Of a stretch of 64,000 nucleotides of DNA, positions 51,885 to 61,063 are shown one piece after another; positions within the stretch are counted from its first letter, which is position 1, and each line of letters begins with the position of its first letter. The notes under the pieces are model-generated. The model was not told the DNA's origin. It searched no databases and saw nothing but the letters and a program-made list of their open reading frames with translations. Source of the stretch: Hyphomicrobium sp. CS1GBMeth3. Lineage in GTDB: Bacteria; Pseudomonadota; Alphaproteobacteria; Rhizobiales; Hyphomicrobiaceae. The position numbers were made by a program, and so were the translations under genes. The stretch covers positions 682,001 to 746,000 of the forward strand of contig NZ_FPHO01000003.1 in NCBI RefSeq assembly GCF_900117455.1. Direction: 5' to 3'.

Positions 51885-53247
51885 TCTGTTCAGGCGCACG
51901 CAGGTCCGCTCTGCCGTCGCGTTCACTTTGATCATAACTGTTGCCGTCACAGCGTTGTTCGCTGTGATGATCGCGCGCCTGACGGACGGCATTAAAGACG
52001 GCGTGCGCGCGCGCGTACTTAACACACGCGACGCGCTGCTGGCCATCGATCGTCGCTACGGCTTTGACGAGCTGGTCAAAGTCGTCGTTGATGAAGCAGA
52101 ATCCGTGCGCGATGCCGACAGCATCTTCGCCTTGATCGACGCTAAGGGAGACATCGTCGCCGGTAACATCCGCACAGAGCAGCCGTTCGAGGGTTGGCGC
52201 GAGCTGGAACGCTCACGCTTGCCGGACATCGCAAATGGCGCTCCGATCCGCGATCGCTTCCTCGCTATTTGGTCCCCGGTTTCAACGGGTACGCTGCTGG
52301 TCGGCCGTTCGGATCGCGAAGTTTCCGAAGCGCGGCGTATCCTAACGCGCAGCCTCGGTTGGGGCTTGCTGTTCACGGTAATCCTGGGAGTCGGCTCCGG
52401 CATTTATCTGGCGCGGGGCGCGCAGAGAAGGATCGACGACATCTCGAGCACGCTCTCCGCAGTCACCGACGGAGCACTTCACCGTCGCATTCCGATAAGG
52501 CATCCGCGCCACGACCTCGACGAGGTCAGCGAGCGCATAAACTCCATGCTGACCCAGCTCGAGCGCCTCGTTCAAAGCGCCAATCAATCGTCGACCGACA
52601 TCGCCCACGATCTGAAGCGCCCGATGACCCGCCTCCGCCAGCAGCTCGAAGGCGCAAGTGACGTCGCCGGCGCCAGCCCGGAGATGAAGCAAATCCTCGA
52701 GGACGCGATCGGAGAGGTGGACAGCATCGTCGCCACGTTCGAGGCGCTGCTCAACATCGGCCAGCTCGAGGCCGGAGACCGCCGCGCACGCTTTGTCGAC
52801 ATCGATCTCAAGCAGGTTTTGAACGATGCCGTGGAAGCCTATGCGCCTGTCATTGAGGACGACGGCTTCAAGCTCGTCTGGGCTGGAGCGCGCGGCACGG
52901 TTCCCGTGATCCGCGGCGATCAAGAGCTTCTACTGCAGCTATTCGCCAACCTGATCGAGAACGTGCTCCAGCATTGCCCCAAAGGAACGACGATCTCGAT
53001 CGCGCTCTCGGGATCCGCACGCAGCGCGGCCGTATGCGTCGCAGACGACGGTCCTGGCATCCCGCCGGCCGAGCACGAAAACGTCTTCCGCCGCTTCTAT
53101 CGCCTCGAACGCGAGCGTTCGACCCCCGGGCACGGCCTAGGCCTCAGCCTCGTGCGTGCAATCGCCGACCTGCACGGCGCCGTCGTAACGCTGTCCGATA
53201 ACAAACCGGGCCTCAAGGTCGCAATTTCGTTTCCGACGCGTTCCTGA
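51871..53247 (+). CDS. Sensor histidine kinase, partner of the OmpR-type regulator
   Basis: A 458-residue kinase. TM1 (about 15-37), periplasmic domain (about 38-165), TM2 (about 166-188), HAMP (about 189-240), HisKA with SSTDIAHDLKRPMTRLR (phospho-His), and HATPase with LFANLIENVLQHC, VADDGPGIP and GHGLGLSLVRAI. ATG 51871 is inside the regulator gene and gives the natural MTARDLFRRTQVRSAVAF start; an upstream open frame is unlikely. It detects a periplasmic or membrane signal. Confidence 0.92.
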   Translation: MTARDLFRRTQVRSAVAFTLIITVAVTALFAVMIARLTDGIKDGVRARVLNTRDALLAIDRRYGFDELVKVVVDEAESVRDADSIFALIDAKGDIVAGNIRTEQPFEGWRELERSRLPDIANGAPIRDRFLAIWSPVSTGTLLVGRSDREVSEARRILTRSLGWGLLFTVILGVGSGIYLARGAQRRIDDISSTLSAVTDGALHRRIPIRHPRHDLDEVSERINSMLTQLERLVQSANQSSTDIAHDLKRPMTRLRQQLEGASDVAGASPEMKQILEDAIGEVDSIVATFEALLNIGQLEAGDRRARFVDIDLKQVLNDAVEAYAPVIEDDGFKLVWAGARGTVPVIRGDQELLLQLFANLIENVLQHCPKGTTISIALSGSARSAAVCVADDGPGIPPAEHENVFRRFYRLERERSTPGHGLGLSLVRAIADLHGAVVTLSDNKPGLKVAISFPTRS

Positions 53248-53329
53248 CGACCAACGTTGCGCCCTCACCCCGCAAGATGCGATTCGTTACACTGATCGAG
53301 GAAACCAGCCTCGGCGGATGGTACGGTGC

Positions 53330-53716
53330 ATGGCAGACATCGACGACATCCTGGTGCGCCTGTCGCAATCCCCTTTCCGACGGCGCTTTGTGCTGTCTGG
53401 CGCGGACCGCGCCTACCTCGCGCGCAAGGGGCTCGATGCCGTGCTCGATCACGCACGTAGCTTCATCGAGGGGCGGCTTGCACCGGCCAATCCCGTACAC
53501 GATGGGAAGCAGACGCCGTTCCGCGGCCATCCGGTCTTTGTCGCCCAGCACGCCACCGCAACCTGCTGCCGCGGATGCCTCGCCAAATGGCACGACATCC
53601 CGCGCGGGCAACCGCTCGATGGCGCAGCGCAAGCCTACATCCTGGCCGTCATCGAGAAATGGCTAAGGCAGCAAGGAGGAGAGGACACCGGTCCGGCCGA
53701 GCCTCGTCTGCTTTGA
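53330..53716 (+). CDS. DUF4186 family protein
   Basis: A 128-residue protein. The pattern RRRFVLSGADRAYLARKGLD, then HPVFVAQHATATCCRGCLAKWHDIPRG matches DUF4186, whose function is unknown; the Cys-Cys-x2-Cys with nearby His may bind a metal. An in-frame ATG at 53318 would add four residues. It lies 82 bases after the kinase gene. Confidence 0.8.
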   Translation: MADIDDILVRLSQSPFRRRFVLSGADRAYLARKGLDAVLDHARSFIEGRLAPANPVHDGKQTPFRGHPVFVAQHATATCCRGCLAKWHDIPRGQPLDGAAQAYILAVIEKWLRQQGGEDTGPAEPRLL

Positions 53717-53899
53717 GTGGACGCCTCATTTCAGCCCAAATCACCACCACGAGTGCAGAATTGCAACAGTGGACGGGACTAGGCTCTCTGTAGGGATTAC
53801 CCCGAGCTTGCTTCGGAATCGTACGGAATGCACCCTGACGGCAAAGTGCGTCGCGGCCTGTCCCGCCACGCGCGGACAATGAACCACGGAGTTCCCCGC

Positions 53900-54499
53900 A
53901 TGACGATCGAGCGTTCGAGGTTCGGCAACGCCCACCGAGCTGCGGCTCGCCGCTTCACCGTGCTGGCTGCATTCGCGATGTTGCTGTCCACTCTCTCCGC
54001 GCAGAAAGCATCCGCACAGGACTTCTTCTCGTTCCTTTGGGACGGCGGTTCACGATCCGTTGTGCCCTTCAGCTCGAACTATGCGCCGCGCCAGGTCATT
54101 GTCTCGTTCGGCGACAGAAAACTGTACTGGATCCACCGCAAGGGCGAAGCGATCAGCTATCCGATCGCTGTTCCGCGCGAGGAGAGCCGCTGGTCCGGCG
54201 CAACCACGGTCACGAGCAAACGCGTCAACCCATCTTGGACACCGACCCCGACCATGCTGCGCGAGAACCCGCGTCTTCCGAGCTGGGTACCGGGCGGCCA
54301 TCCGATGAACCCGCTCGGCGTACGCGCGCTCTACCTCGGCTCGAGCCTCTATCGCATCCACGGCACCGATGCCCCCTGGACCATCGGCACTGCCGCCTCC
54401 AAGGGCTGCATCCGCATGTACAACGAGGACGTGCTGGATCTCTATCCGCGTGTGCCCGTGGGCACCAAAGTCACGGTCACCTGGCAGCGCTTCCGCTGA
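53900..54499 (+). CDS. L,D-transpeptidase (YkuD domain)
   Basis: A 199-residue enzyme with a signal or anchor sequence (about 16-42, FTVLAAFAMLLSTLSAQ) and a YkuD domain (about 70-195). The catalytic motif HGTDAPWTIGTAASKGCIRM holds the His and the Cys nucleophile, with Arg two positions on. It cross-links or remodels peptidoglycan (3-3 links) or attaches proteins to it. ATG 53900 has GGAG 9 bases before; in-frame ATGs at 53828 and 53879 are less likely. A hairpin follows the stop. Confidence 0.92.
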   Translation: MTIERSRFGNAHRAAARRFTVLAAFAMLLSTLSAQKASAQDFFSFLWDGGSRSVVPFSSNYAPRQVIVSFGDRKLYWIHRKGEAISYPIAVPREESRWSGATTVTSKRVNPSWTPTPTMLRENPRLPSWVPGGHPMNPLGVRALYLGSSLYRIHGTDAPWTIGTAASKGCIRMYNEDVLDLYPRVPVGTKVTVTWQRFR

Positions 54500-54510
54500 C
54501 CTTCCGTCCC

Positions 54511-54542
54511 TGAAGCCCGGCGCTGTTGCCGCCGGGCCTTCA
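54511..54542 (+). terminator. Probable terminator hairpin after the L,D-transpeptidase gene
   Basis: TGAAGCCCGGCG (54511-54522) pairs with CGCCGGGCCTTCA (54530-54542) with one bulged C. No clear T-run follows, so it may be a weaker or Rho-assisted stop. Confidence 0.5.
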
Positions 54543-54731
54543 ACCGCATCTTCCGAGTTGTAGCACACCTCGCGCCTCAAGCCTCGCTCAAGGCAAATCG
54601 GAGAAGTCTCAAACTTGGCTTCTGGCGCGCCGACAGCGCCGCTGTGTCCTTGCGTATTCACTGGCAGCGATTGAGCGGCTCGATGAGGGCCGGCGGGACG
54701 GCGTCTCCAACGATGGCACTTTGAGCGACGG

Positions 54732-55775
54732 ATGACCCAGGCGCAGGCCGAGAGACGATCGACCAGAAGCGAGGACGCTTCGGAGCCGATGGAGCTGACC
54801 GGCCCGAAGAAAGTGGCTGCGCTGCTCTTGTCCATGGACAAGAAAGTCGCGTCCCGCATCCTGAAGCACTTCGACGAAGATGACATCAAGCTCATCGCCC
54901 AGACGGCGACGGATCTCGGCGCCGTCTCGAAGCAGACGCTCGACGCCCTGATCGAGGAGTTTGCCCAGCACCTGCGCACGGGCGGCGACCTGATAGCAAC
55001 CGCGCACGAGGTCGAAGCCCTGCTGTCCGGCGTCGTGCCGCCCGAGCAGATCGCCGAGATCATGACGCAGGTGCGCTCGAAATCCCTGCAGTCGATCTGG
55101 ATCAAGCTCGGCGAGGTTCCGGAGCTGTCGACCGCCCAGTATCTCGCCAAAGAGCACCCGCAGGTTTCCGCGCTCGTCCTGTCGCGCACGCCCCCTGCTT
55201 ATGCCGCCGCGGCGCTCAAAATGCTGCCCGGCCCACTGCGCAACGAGATCATGCGCCGCATGCTGGCGCTCAAGATCGTGCTCGAAAAGCCGATCCAGAT
55301 CCTGGAAGGCGCGGTCAAGGAAGAGCTCCTCTACAAGAGCGCCAAGAACACCGGCCCCACGATTCACGCCCGGCTTGCAGATATCATCAACAAGATGGAG
55401 CGCAAGCAGATGGACGAGATCCTGACCGATCTCGACCAGCATCGCCCGAAGGAAGCAGAGCTTGTCCGCAGCCTCCTGTTCACCTTCGACGATATCGCGC
55501 GCCTGTCGCAGCCGGCACTCGTCACGCTGTTCGACAGCGTCCCCGCCGACCGCACGATTGCCGCGTTGTTCGGCGCCGAGCCGAGGATGATTGACCTGAT
55601 CCTCGAAGCGACGCCCGGCCGCGCCCGCCGCATGATCGAGCAGGAGCTGGCGACGGGCAAGAAGCCGTCTCCGAAAGAGATCCAGAAGGCCCGTCGCGCG
55701 ATCGCCGACGCGGCCATGGAGATGATCGAGAAGGGCATCATCGAGGTCGGCAATCCCGAGGAGGATGAGGAGTGA
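54732..55775 (+). CDS. fliG: Flagellar motor switch protein FliG
   Basis: A 347-residue FliG of normal length. The N-terminal domain (about 22-110), middle domain with the EHPQ motif (AKEHPQVSALVLS, about 137) and C-terminal torque domain (about 245-340) with FDDIARLSQPALVTLF and a charged helix (RAIADAAMEMIEKGIIEV) are all present. FliG couples rotor and stator and sets rotation direction. FliM overlaps it by one base, showing cotranslation. Confidence 0.95.
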   Translation: MTQAQAERRSTRSEDASEPMELTGPKKVAALLLSMDKKVASRILKHFDEDDIKLIAQTATDLGAVSKQTLDALIEEFAQHLRTGGDLIATAHEVEALLSGVVPPEQIAEIMTQVRSKSLQSIWIKLGEVPELSTAQYLAKEHPQVSALVLSRTPPAYAAAALKMLPGPLRNEIMRRMLALKIVLEKPIQILEGAVKEELLYKSAKNTGPTIHARLADIINKMERKQMDEILTDLDQHRPKEAELVRSLLFTFDDIARLSQPALVTLFDSVPADRTIAALFGAEPRMIDLILEATPGRARRMIEQELATGKKPSPKEIQKARRAIADAAMEMIEKGIIEVGNPEEDEE

Positions 55776-56731
55776 TGCGGGAGCAGTATGCGGACATCCG
55801 CGACTCCGGTGGTCAGCCCGGAACCGATAAGCTTCTCGAGCCGCCAAAGCTTGAGGTCGAGCGCCTGCACGTCCTGAAAGGGGTGCTTGAGCGCCTGGTC
55901 ACGACACTCGCCGAGCGGTTCCGTGACTATTGCAACGTCCCCTCGTCGTTCTTCGTCAATCAGATAGAGAGTGGCAATTCGTGGGACGTCCTCGAATCCT
56001 ACGAGGACAGCATCGCCGGCATCTTTTACTGCCGCCAGTGGGACTCGAAAATCGTCGTCGGCATCGACCGCCGCTTCGTCTTCTCTTTGATCGACGCTGC
56101 TTTCGGCGGCGACGGCAGCATGCCGCCGTTCGAATCCGATCGCCCCTTCACTTCTCTTGAAGCCCGCCTCGCCCGCAGCGTCTTCAACATCGTCATCGAC
56201 GAGCTCGAGGAGCTGCTCAATCCCATCACGCCCGTGAACCTCGAACTGGAGAAGCTGGAAACCAAACTGGACTTCCAGATCCTCGGGCAGACCGACATTC
56301 CCGTCATCGCCGTTCAGATCCTGTTCCAGATCCTCGACAACGGCGGCCGCATGTTCATGATCATTCCACAAGCGGCCCTACATCCGATCCGCAAGCTGCT
56401 TGAGCGCACGCGTGCCCTGGACGGAACCTCCGTCGATCCCGAGTGGCAGAAGAAGATGCAGGACGGCCTGGCGTCGTCGCACATGCTGCTCGAAGGCGTG
56501 CTCGATGGCCCGGACATGACACTCGACCAGATTGCGAGCCTCGAGGCGGGCCAGATCCTGCGCCTCAACGTCGATACCAAGAGCCTGATCCCGCTCGAGT
56601 GTCAGGACGAGCGCATTTTCCTGTGCCGCCTGGCGCAGGCCAAAGGTCAGTTCGCGCTCGTCGTCGAGCAGCCGGTCGACCGCGAGAAGGAGCTGGTCGC
56701 CGATCTCATCTCGGGTTCCCAAACGCGCTGA
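55775..56731 (+). CDS. fliM: Flagellar motor switch protein FliM
   Basis: A 318-residue FliM. The middle CheC-like domain (about 55-230) and C-terminal SpoA/FliN-like domain (about 245-310) with LEAGQILRLNVDTKSLIPLE are visible. The N-terminal CheY-binding LSQxEID motif is not clear (the start reads MREQYADIRDSGG). ATG 55775 shares its A with the fliG stop; GTG 55772 is possible, and GAGGATGAGGAG upstream supports the ATG. A terminator follows at 56868. Confidence 0.92.
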   Translation: MREQYADIRDSGGQPGTDKLLEPPKLEVERLHVLKGVLERLVTTLAERFRDYCNVPSSFFVNQIESGNSWDVLESYEDSIAGIFYCRQWDSKIVVGIDRRFVFSLIDAAFGGDGSMPPFESDRPFTSLEARLARSVFNIVIDELEELLNPITPVNLELEKLETKLDFQILGQTDIPVIAVQILFQILDNGGRMFMIIPQAALHPIRKLLERTRALDGTSVDPEWQKKMQDGLASSHMLLEGVLDGPDMTLDQIASLEAGQILRLNVDTKSLIPLECQDERIFLCRLAQAKGQFALVVEQPVDREKELVADLISGSQTR

Positions 56732-56867
56732 CGAGACCCGCCTTCGGGCGCGCTTCACCTCATATATCTTCTCTCTCGGCATGGAACCGAAAGCCAGGCC
56801 CTGCGTTGCATCTGCAGAGCCGGCGCTTCATTCCCTCCCCAGACAAAACAGCCGGCTTAATACCCCG

Positions 56868-56902
56868 CGCCCCCGGTTCCCCCCGCCGGGGGCGTTCTGT
56901 TC
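56868..56902 (+). terminator. Intrinsic terminator after fliM
   Basis: CGCCCCCGG (56868-56876) pairs perfectly with CCGGGGGCG (56886-56894), 9-base loop, followed by TTCTGTTCC. It ends the fliG-fliM transcript 137 bases after the fliM stop. Confidence 0.75.
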
Positions 56903-57288
56903 CAAGCCATGGAAGAAGTTGATGCCGCAACCGAAGAAAAAGAGCATCTCGGCCGCGGGAAGGCCAGCGCGAGCAATACGGAGAAGGCAACGCGTACCGC
57001 AAAGAAGATCTGACCAGGGGAGCCGACAAGGCCAACAACCTGGGAGGCTTCGCGGGTAGCAAGCATCCGAAGAAACCCTTACCGGACCCGCAGGAACCGG
57101 AAGGCGATTGCGCACATCAGAGAGAGTTCGGCTCAGATCTTTTCAAATTTCGCTACCGTGTATATCCGACCTTCACCATGAAGTCGGCCACAGCCTGACG
57201 CATATCGTCCCTTTGCAGATATTCGTAACCGATTTTTAGCTAACGCCATGGAGTATCGTCGGAATTATTCCACGATAGTCCAACGCGG
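56903..57288 (+). other. Interval with coding-like remnants, no intact gene
   Basis: Right after the fliM terminator, ATG 56909 opens a 34-residue frame (MEEVDAATEEKEHLGRG...). The +2 frame is open from 56923 to a TGA at 57196 without a start and reads as a hydrophilic protein (REGQREQYGEGNAYRKED, RGADKANNLGGFAGSKHPKK). The first and second frames look like a single coding stretch split by a frameshift, that is, a gene fragment. The remaining bases to the next gene hold no recognisable signal. Confidence 0.35.
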
Positions 57289-57297
57289 GTGGCGAGA

Positions 57298-57831
57298 ATG
57301 GGAATGGCTGAGAACGACGCCGTGGCAAACAACGGCGCGACCGACACGCTTGAAGAGCGCGCTGCAAACTTGGTCAACCCCGCATCGGGCATCGCCAACG
57401 ATTACTTGAATCACTTCAACGAGGTTCTCCTTCTGATCGAGAACCTGCCGACGCTCCTTCCCGAGATGCTCGACGAGCTTCTGGAATGGCGCCCTGTCAC
57501 CTACCGCGAGTACTTCGCCAAGTCGCTGCTGCCCGGCAGCGCGCGCGCGCTTGAAATCTATGACGGCCTCGACGAGAGCTTCCGCCGCGATTTCGAAAGC
57601 ATCATCGACGGCGTCAACGCGATGGCGATGGCCTCGATCGACGTCATCCGCGCCCACAGGGGGCCGGACGGCGAGGTCGATCCTTCGAAAGTTTCCGATT
57701 TCTGCGAGAACGCCTCGTGCGCCATCCGGAGCGCCCTGAACCGCGCCTCCGATCTCGTGAACAATGGAAGAGAGCAAGCAGCCGAGACACCGCAAGGCAT
57801 GGCGGACCGGCTGATTCCATGCGTGGCGTAG
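57298..57831 (+). CDS. Conserved-looking protein of unknown function in the chemotaxis cluster
   Basis: About 177 residues, mostly alpha-helical by composition, with no signal peptide or membrane segment. Segments LNHFNEVLLLIENLPTLLPE and ALEIYDGLDESFRRDFESII suggest a small helical bundle. I do not recognise a family. It stands between fliM and cheA, 36 bases before cheA on the same strand, so it may be a partner or regulator of the chemotaxis complex. Starts at GTG 57289, ATG 57298 and ATG 57304 are all possible. Confidence 0.7.
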   Translation: MGMAENDAVANNGATDTLEERAANLVNPASGIANDYLNHFNEVLLLIENLPTLLPEMLDELLEWRPVTYREYFAKSLLPGSARALEIYDGLDESFRRDFESIIDGVNAMAMASIDVIRAHRGPDGEVDPSKVSDFCENASCAIRSALNRASDLVNNGREQAAETPQGMADRLIPCVA

Positions 57832-57867
57832 GGTAAGCGACCGCTGGATGCCGAGGGGGGACTTCCA

Positions 57868-60516
57868 ATGGATGAACTGCTGAAAGACTTTTTGACGGAA
57901 ACGACCGAGCACATCGAAGGTGCGGAGACGCAGCTCGTGATGTTCGAGCGCAATCCGTCCGACGCGTCGCTGATCACGAGCATTTTCCGGCTCGTTCACA
58001 CCATCAAGGGCACGTCCAGCTTCCTCGGCCTCGAGCGCCTCGAGCGCGTCGGCCACGCTGCTGAATCGGTGATGGGCATGCTGCGCGACGGCGTGCCCCC
58101 AACACAGCATTCCGTCACCATCATTCTCGCCGCCATCGATCGCATCAAAACGATCATCGAGGAGATCGGCCAGTACGGCTCTGAACCTCCGGGCGACGAC
58201 AGCGGGATCATCAACGCGCTTGAAGCCTATTACGCTGCAGGTTCCGAGGCCGCTGCTGCAGCCGCAGCCTCTGAGGCGAGCGCCAAAGCCGATGCACCGG
58301 TCGTGAGCGCCATCGCCGAGCCGGCGATCGTGGAGCACGAGCCTGTTGCTTCCAAAGCCGCCCCCGCCCCCGAGGTGATTGCGATCGCCGAAGCAACCCT
58401 CGAGCCGACCGCCGCAAAAGAGACTGCGAAAGCATCCGACGCGGCCCCTGCGCAAGGCAAGGCAGCCGGCGGGTCCACAGCAAACCAGGAATCGATCCGC
58501 GTCTCGGTCGAGACCATCGAGCGCATGATGCAGCTCGTCTCCGAACTCGTGCTCTCGCGCAACCAGCTGCTCGAAATCGCGCGCCACCGCGAGGACGACA
58601 GCATCAAGACGCCCCTTCAGCACCTCTCGACACTGACCAGCGACCTGCAGGACGCTGTCATGCGTGCACGCATGCAGCCCGTTGGCCGCCTCTACGCCAA
58701 TCTTCCGCGCCTCGTGCGCGAGCTCTCGACGAGCCTCGGCAAGAGCATCGACCTCGTCACAGAAGGTGCAGACACCGAGCTCGATCGCCAGCTCATCGAG
58801 GTCATTCGTGATCCGCTGACTCACATCATCCGCAATTGCGCTGACCACGGCATCGAAAAGCCCGAGGACCGCGTTGTCAGGGGCAAGCCCGAGCGCGGCG
58901 AGATCCGCGTCTCTGCGGCACATGAAGCCGGTCAGATCACCATCGACATCGCCGACGATGGCAAGGGCCTCGACATCGAGCGCATCAAAGCCAAGATTCT
59001 CGCTCAAGGCCTCGCGACGGAGCAGGATCTCCGCGCCATGAGCAACGAGGAGATCTACCGCTTCATCTTCGAGCCGGGCTTCTCCACCGCCCAGGTCGTT
59101 TCCAACGTCTCCGGCCGCGGCGTCGGCATGGACGTCGTACGCACCAACATCGAGGCCATTGGTGGCTCGGTGTCGCTCTCGTCCGTCGAAGGCAAGGGCA
59201 GCCGCTTCTCGCTCCGCATCCCGCTGACGCTCGCCATCGCGCCGGCCCTGATCATCGAGGTCGCCGGCCAGCGCTTCGCCCTGCCGCAGACCTCCGTTGT
59301 CGAGGCTGTTAGCCTCGGCAAGAACTACAAGGATCTCATCCAGAACGTTCAGAACGCCCTGGTGCTGAAGCTGCGCGAGGAAGTGATCCCCGCCGTGGAG
59401 TTGCGCGACGTCGTTGCACTCTCCGACGTCGCGGAGAACGAAGCGAACGACAAGCTCGCGGTCGTCATGCGCGTCGGCACGGACTCGTTCTGCATCATCG
59501 TCGACGGCGTCGCCGATATCCAGGAGATCGTCGTCAAGCCGCTTTCCGCCTCGCTGGCCCATCTCAAGGTCTTCAGCGGCCATACCATCCTGGGCGACGG
59601 CTCGGTGGTGCTGATCCTCGACCCGGCCGGCCTCGCCGCCAGCCTTGGCATCGAGAAATCGACAGAGAAGAAGCGCGTCGAGACCCGCGACCAGAGCGCA
59701 TACGAGCGCCGCCGCCTCGTCATGTTCAAGGCCGGCTCGGGAGCCCCCAAGGTTCTGCCGCTGTCGCTCGTCTCGCGCATCGAGATGGTCGAGACCGACC
59801 GCATCGAGCAGTCCGACGGCCGCCAGATGGTCCTGCTTCAAGGCCGCCTGATGCCGATCGTGCCGATCTCGCCCGAGATCGACATGTCGAAGCCGGCCTA
59901 TCCGGTGCTTGTCGTCGCCACGGACCAGCGCGCCATCGGCCTCATGGCCGACGAGATCGTCGACATCCTCGAGGAGAAGCTCGAGATCCAGCTGACAAGC
60001 AACAACTCCGCGCTGGTGGGCTCCGCCGAGATCCGCGGCGAAGCGGTCGAGCTCATCGACGTCTCGCACTTCATCCGCATGGCCGACTCCGCCGGCAGCG
60101 CGGCGCCGACGCCGCAGCGTATCCTGTTCGCCTCCGACGACATGCTGGTGCGTGACATGCTCTGCCCCGCCCTTTCGGCGGCCGGCTACAGCGTGACCGC
60201 GACATCCGTCGGCAGCGACATCAACGAGCTGCTGGCACAGAGCGCAACGTTCGACGCCGTAATCATAGATACCGACACGCCGCTGCTGGCCAGCCCTGCC
60301 GCGCTACGAGCCTTGCAGGCGCGCAAGGACGCCGCCAGCATCCCGGCTTTCGGCGTCAGCAGGAATCCGACACCCCGCGCAGCCCGCATCGCGAGCGAGC
60401 ACGGCTTGACCGCGCTGATCAGCAAGCACGAGCGCCACATGCTGCTTGATACGCTTGCCCACGCGCTCGATGCCGCCGCCGACGCCAAGGCTACGTCCAT
60501 GGAGCTTGCCGCATGA
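57868..60516 (+). CDS. cheA: Chemotaxis histidine kinase CheA with C-terminal receiver-like domain
   Basis: An 882-residue CheA. HPt domain with phospho-His in RLVHTIKGTSSFLG (residue 44), an Ala/Glu-rich linker (about 125-210) without an obvious CheY-binding P2 domain, dimerisation helices (ESIRVSVETIERMMQLVSEL), HATPase with NCADHGIEKPEDR, IADDGKGLD and RGVGMDVVR, then CheW-like domains (about 475-735). The tail (about 750-870) looks like a receiver: RILFASDDMLVRDML, Asp in VIIDTDTP and Lys in LISKHER. Its phosphoryl group goes to CheY. CheW overlaps its end by 4 bases. Confidence 0.93.
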   Translation: MDELLKDFLTETTEHIEGAETQLVMFERNPSDASLITSIFRLVHTIKGTSSFLGLERLERVGHAAESVMGMLRDGVPPTQHSVTIILAAIDRIKTIIEEIGQYGSEPPGDDSGIINALEAYYAAGSEAAAAAAASEASAKADAPVVSAIAEPAIVEHEPVASKAAPAPEVIAIAEATLEPTAAKETAKASDAAPAQGKAAGGSTANQESIRVSVETIERMMQLVSELVLSRNQLLEIARHREDDSIKTPLQHLSTLTSDLQDAVMRARMQPVGRLYANLPRLVRELSTSLGKSIDLVTEGADTELDRQLIEVIRDPLTHIIRNCADHGIEKPEDRVVRGKPERGEIRVSAAHEAGQITIDIADDGKGLDIERIKAKILAQGLATEQDLRAMSNEEIYRFIFEPGFSTAQVVSNVSGRGVGMDVVRTNIEAIGGSVSLSSVEGKGSRFSLRIPLTLAIAPALIIEVAGQRFALPQTSVVEAVSLGKNYKDLIQNVQNALVLKLREEVIPAVELRDVVALSDVAENEANDKLAVVMRVGTDSFCIIVDGVADIQEIVVKPLSASLAHLKVFSGHTILGDGSVVLILDPAGLAASLGIEKSTEKKRVETRDQSAYERRRLVMFKAGSGAPKVLPLSLVSRIEMVETDRIEQSDGRQMVLLQGRLMPIVPISPEIDMSKPAYPVLVVATDQRAIGLMADEIVDILEEKLEIQLTSNNSALVGSAEIRGEAVELIDVSHFIRMADSAGSAAPTPQRILFASDDMLVRDMLCPALSAAGYSVTATSVGSDINELLAQSATFDAVIIDTDTPLLASPAALRALQARKDAASIPAFGVSRNPTPRAARIASEHGLTALISKHERHMLLDTLAHALDAAADAKATSMELAA

Positions 60517-60983
60517 GCACAGCCGTCGCCATCCCTTCCGCCTCGGACGTTCCGACAGCCGGGGAAGAAAGCTACTTCACCGTCTTCGCCGGCGGCGAGG
60601 CCTTCGGCCTTTCCGTCCTGCAGACACAGACCATTTTCCGCATCCAGAGCGTGACCCCGATCCCGCTCGGCCCCGCCGACATCGTGGGCCTCGTCAACCT
60701 ACGCGGCAAGATCGTCACCGCCGTCAGCTTGCGCCGTCGCCTCTGCATCCCCGTCGACGAGGTACACAACTCGCTGGCCATCGGCATCGAGCACAAGGGC
60801 GAGAACTTCGCGCTAATCGTTGACGAGGTCGGCGACGTGCTGACGCTCGACGCCTCGATGAAGGTTCCGATCCCGGCCCACTTCGACCCGACCCGCTCGC
60901 GCCTGATGTCCGGACTCTACAAAGTCGGCAATCTTCTCGTTCCGGCGCTCAACATCGAAGCGCTCTTCGATTTCACGAACTAA
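60513..60983 (+). CDS. cheW: Chemotaxis adaptor CheW
   Basis: A 156-residue CheW domain protein that links receptors to CheA. The order YFTVFAGGEAFGLSVLQ, VTPIPLGPADIVGLVNLRGKI and IVDEVGDVLTLD to MSGLYKVGNLLVPALNIEAL is typical. The ATG overlaps the cheA stop, so the pair is translated together. Confidence 0.93.
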   Translation: MSTAVAIPSASDVPTAGEESYFTVFAGGEAFGLSVLQTQTIFRIQSVTPIPLGPADIVGLVNLRGKIVTAVSLRRRLCIPVDEVHNSLAIGIEHKGENFALIVDEVGDVLTLDASMKVPIPAHFDPTRSRLMSGLYKVGNLLVPALNIEALFDFTN

Positions 60984-61063
60984 GCCGACCGCTGCGGGCA
61001 CGCCCCGCAGCGCAAGCCTTCGACGACCAAGGGTGTTTGCCAGTAAGAGTAAAGGTGAGTGAC

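Noticed and set aside
57265..60069. A 934-codon open frame on the minus strand opposite cheA
   Set aside because: It is antisense to a clearly recognisable CheA, has no domain, and is rich in Asp/Arg/Leu as expected from the reverse of a high-GC gene.
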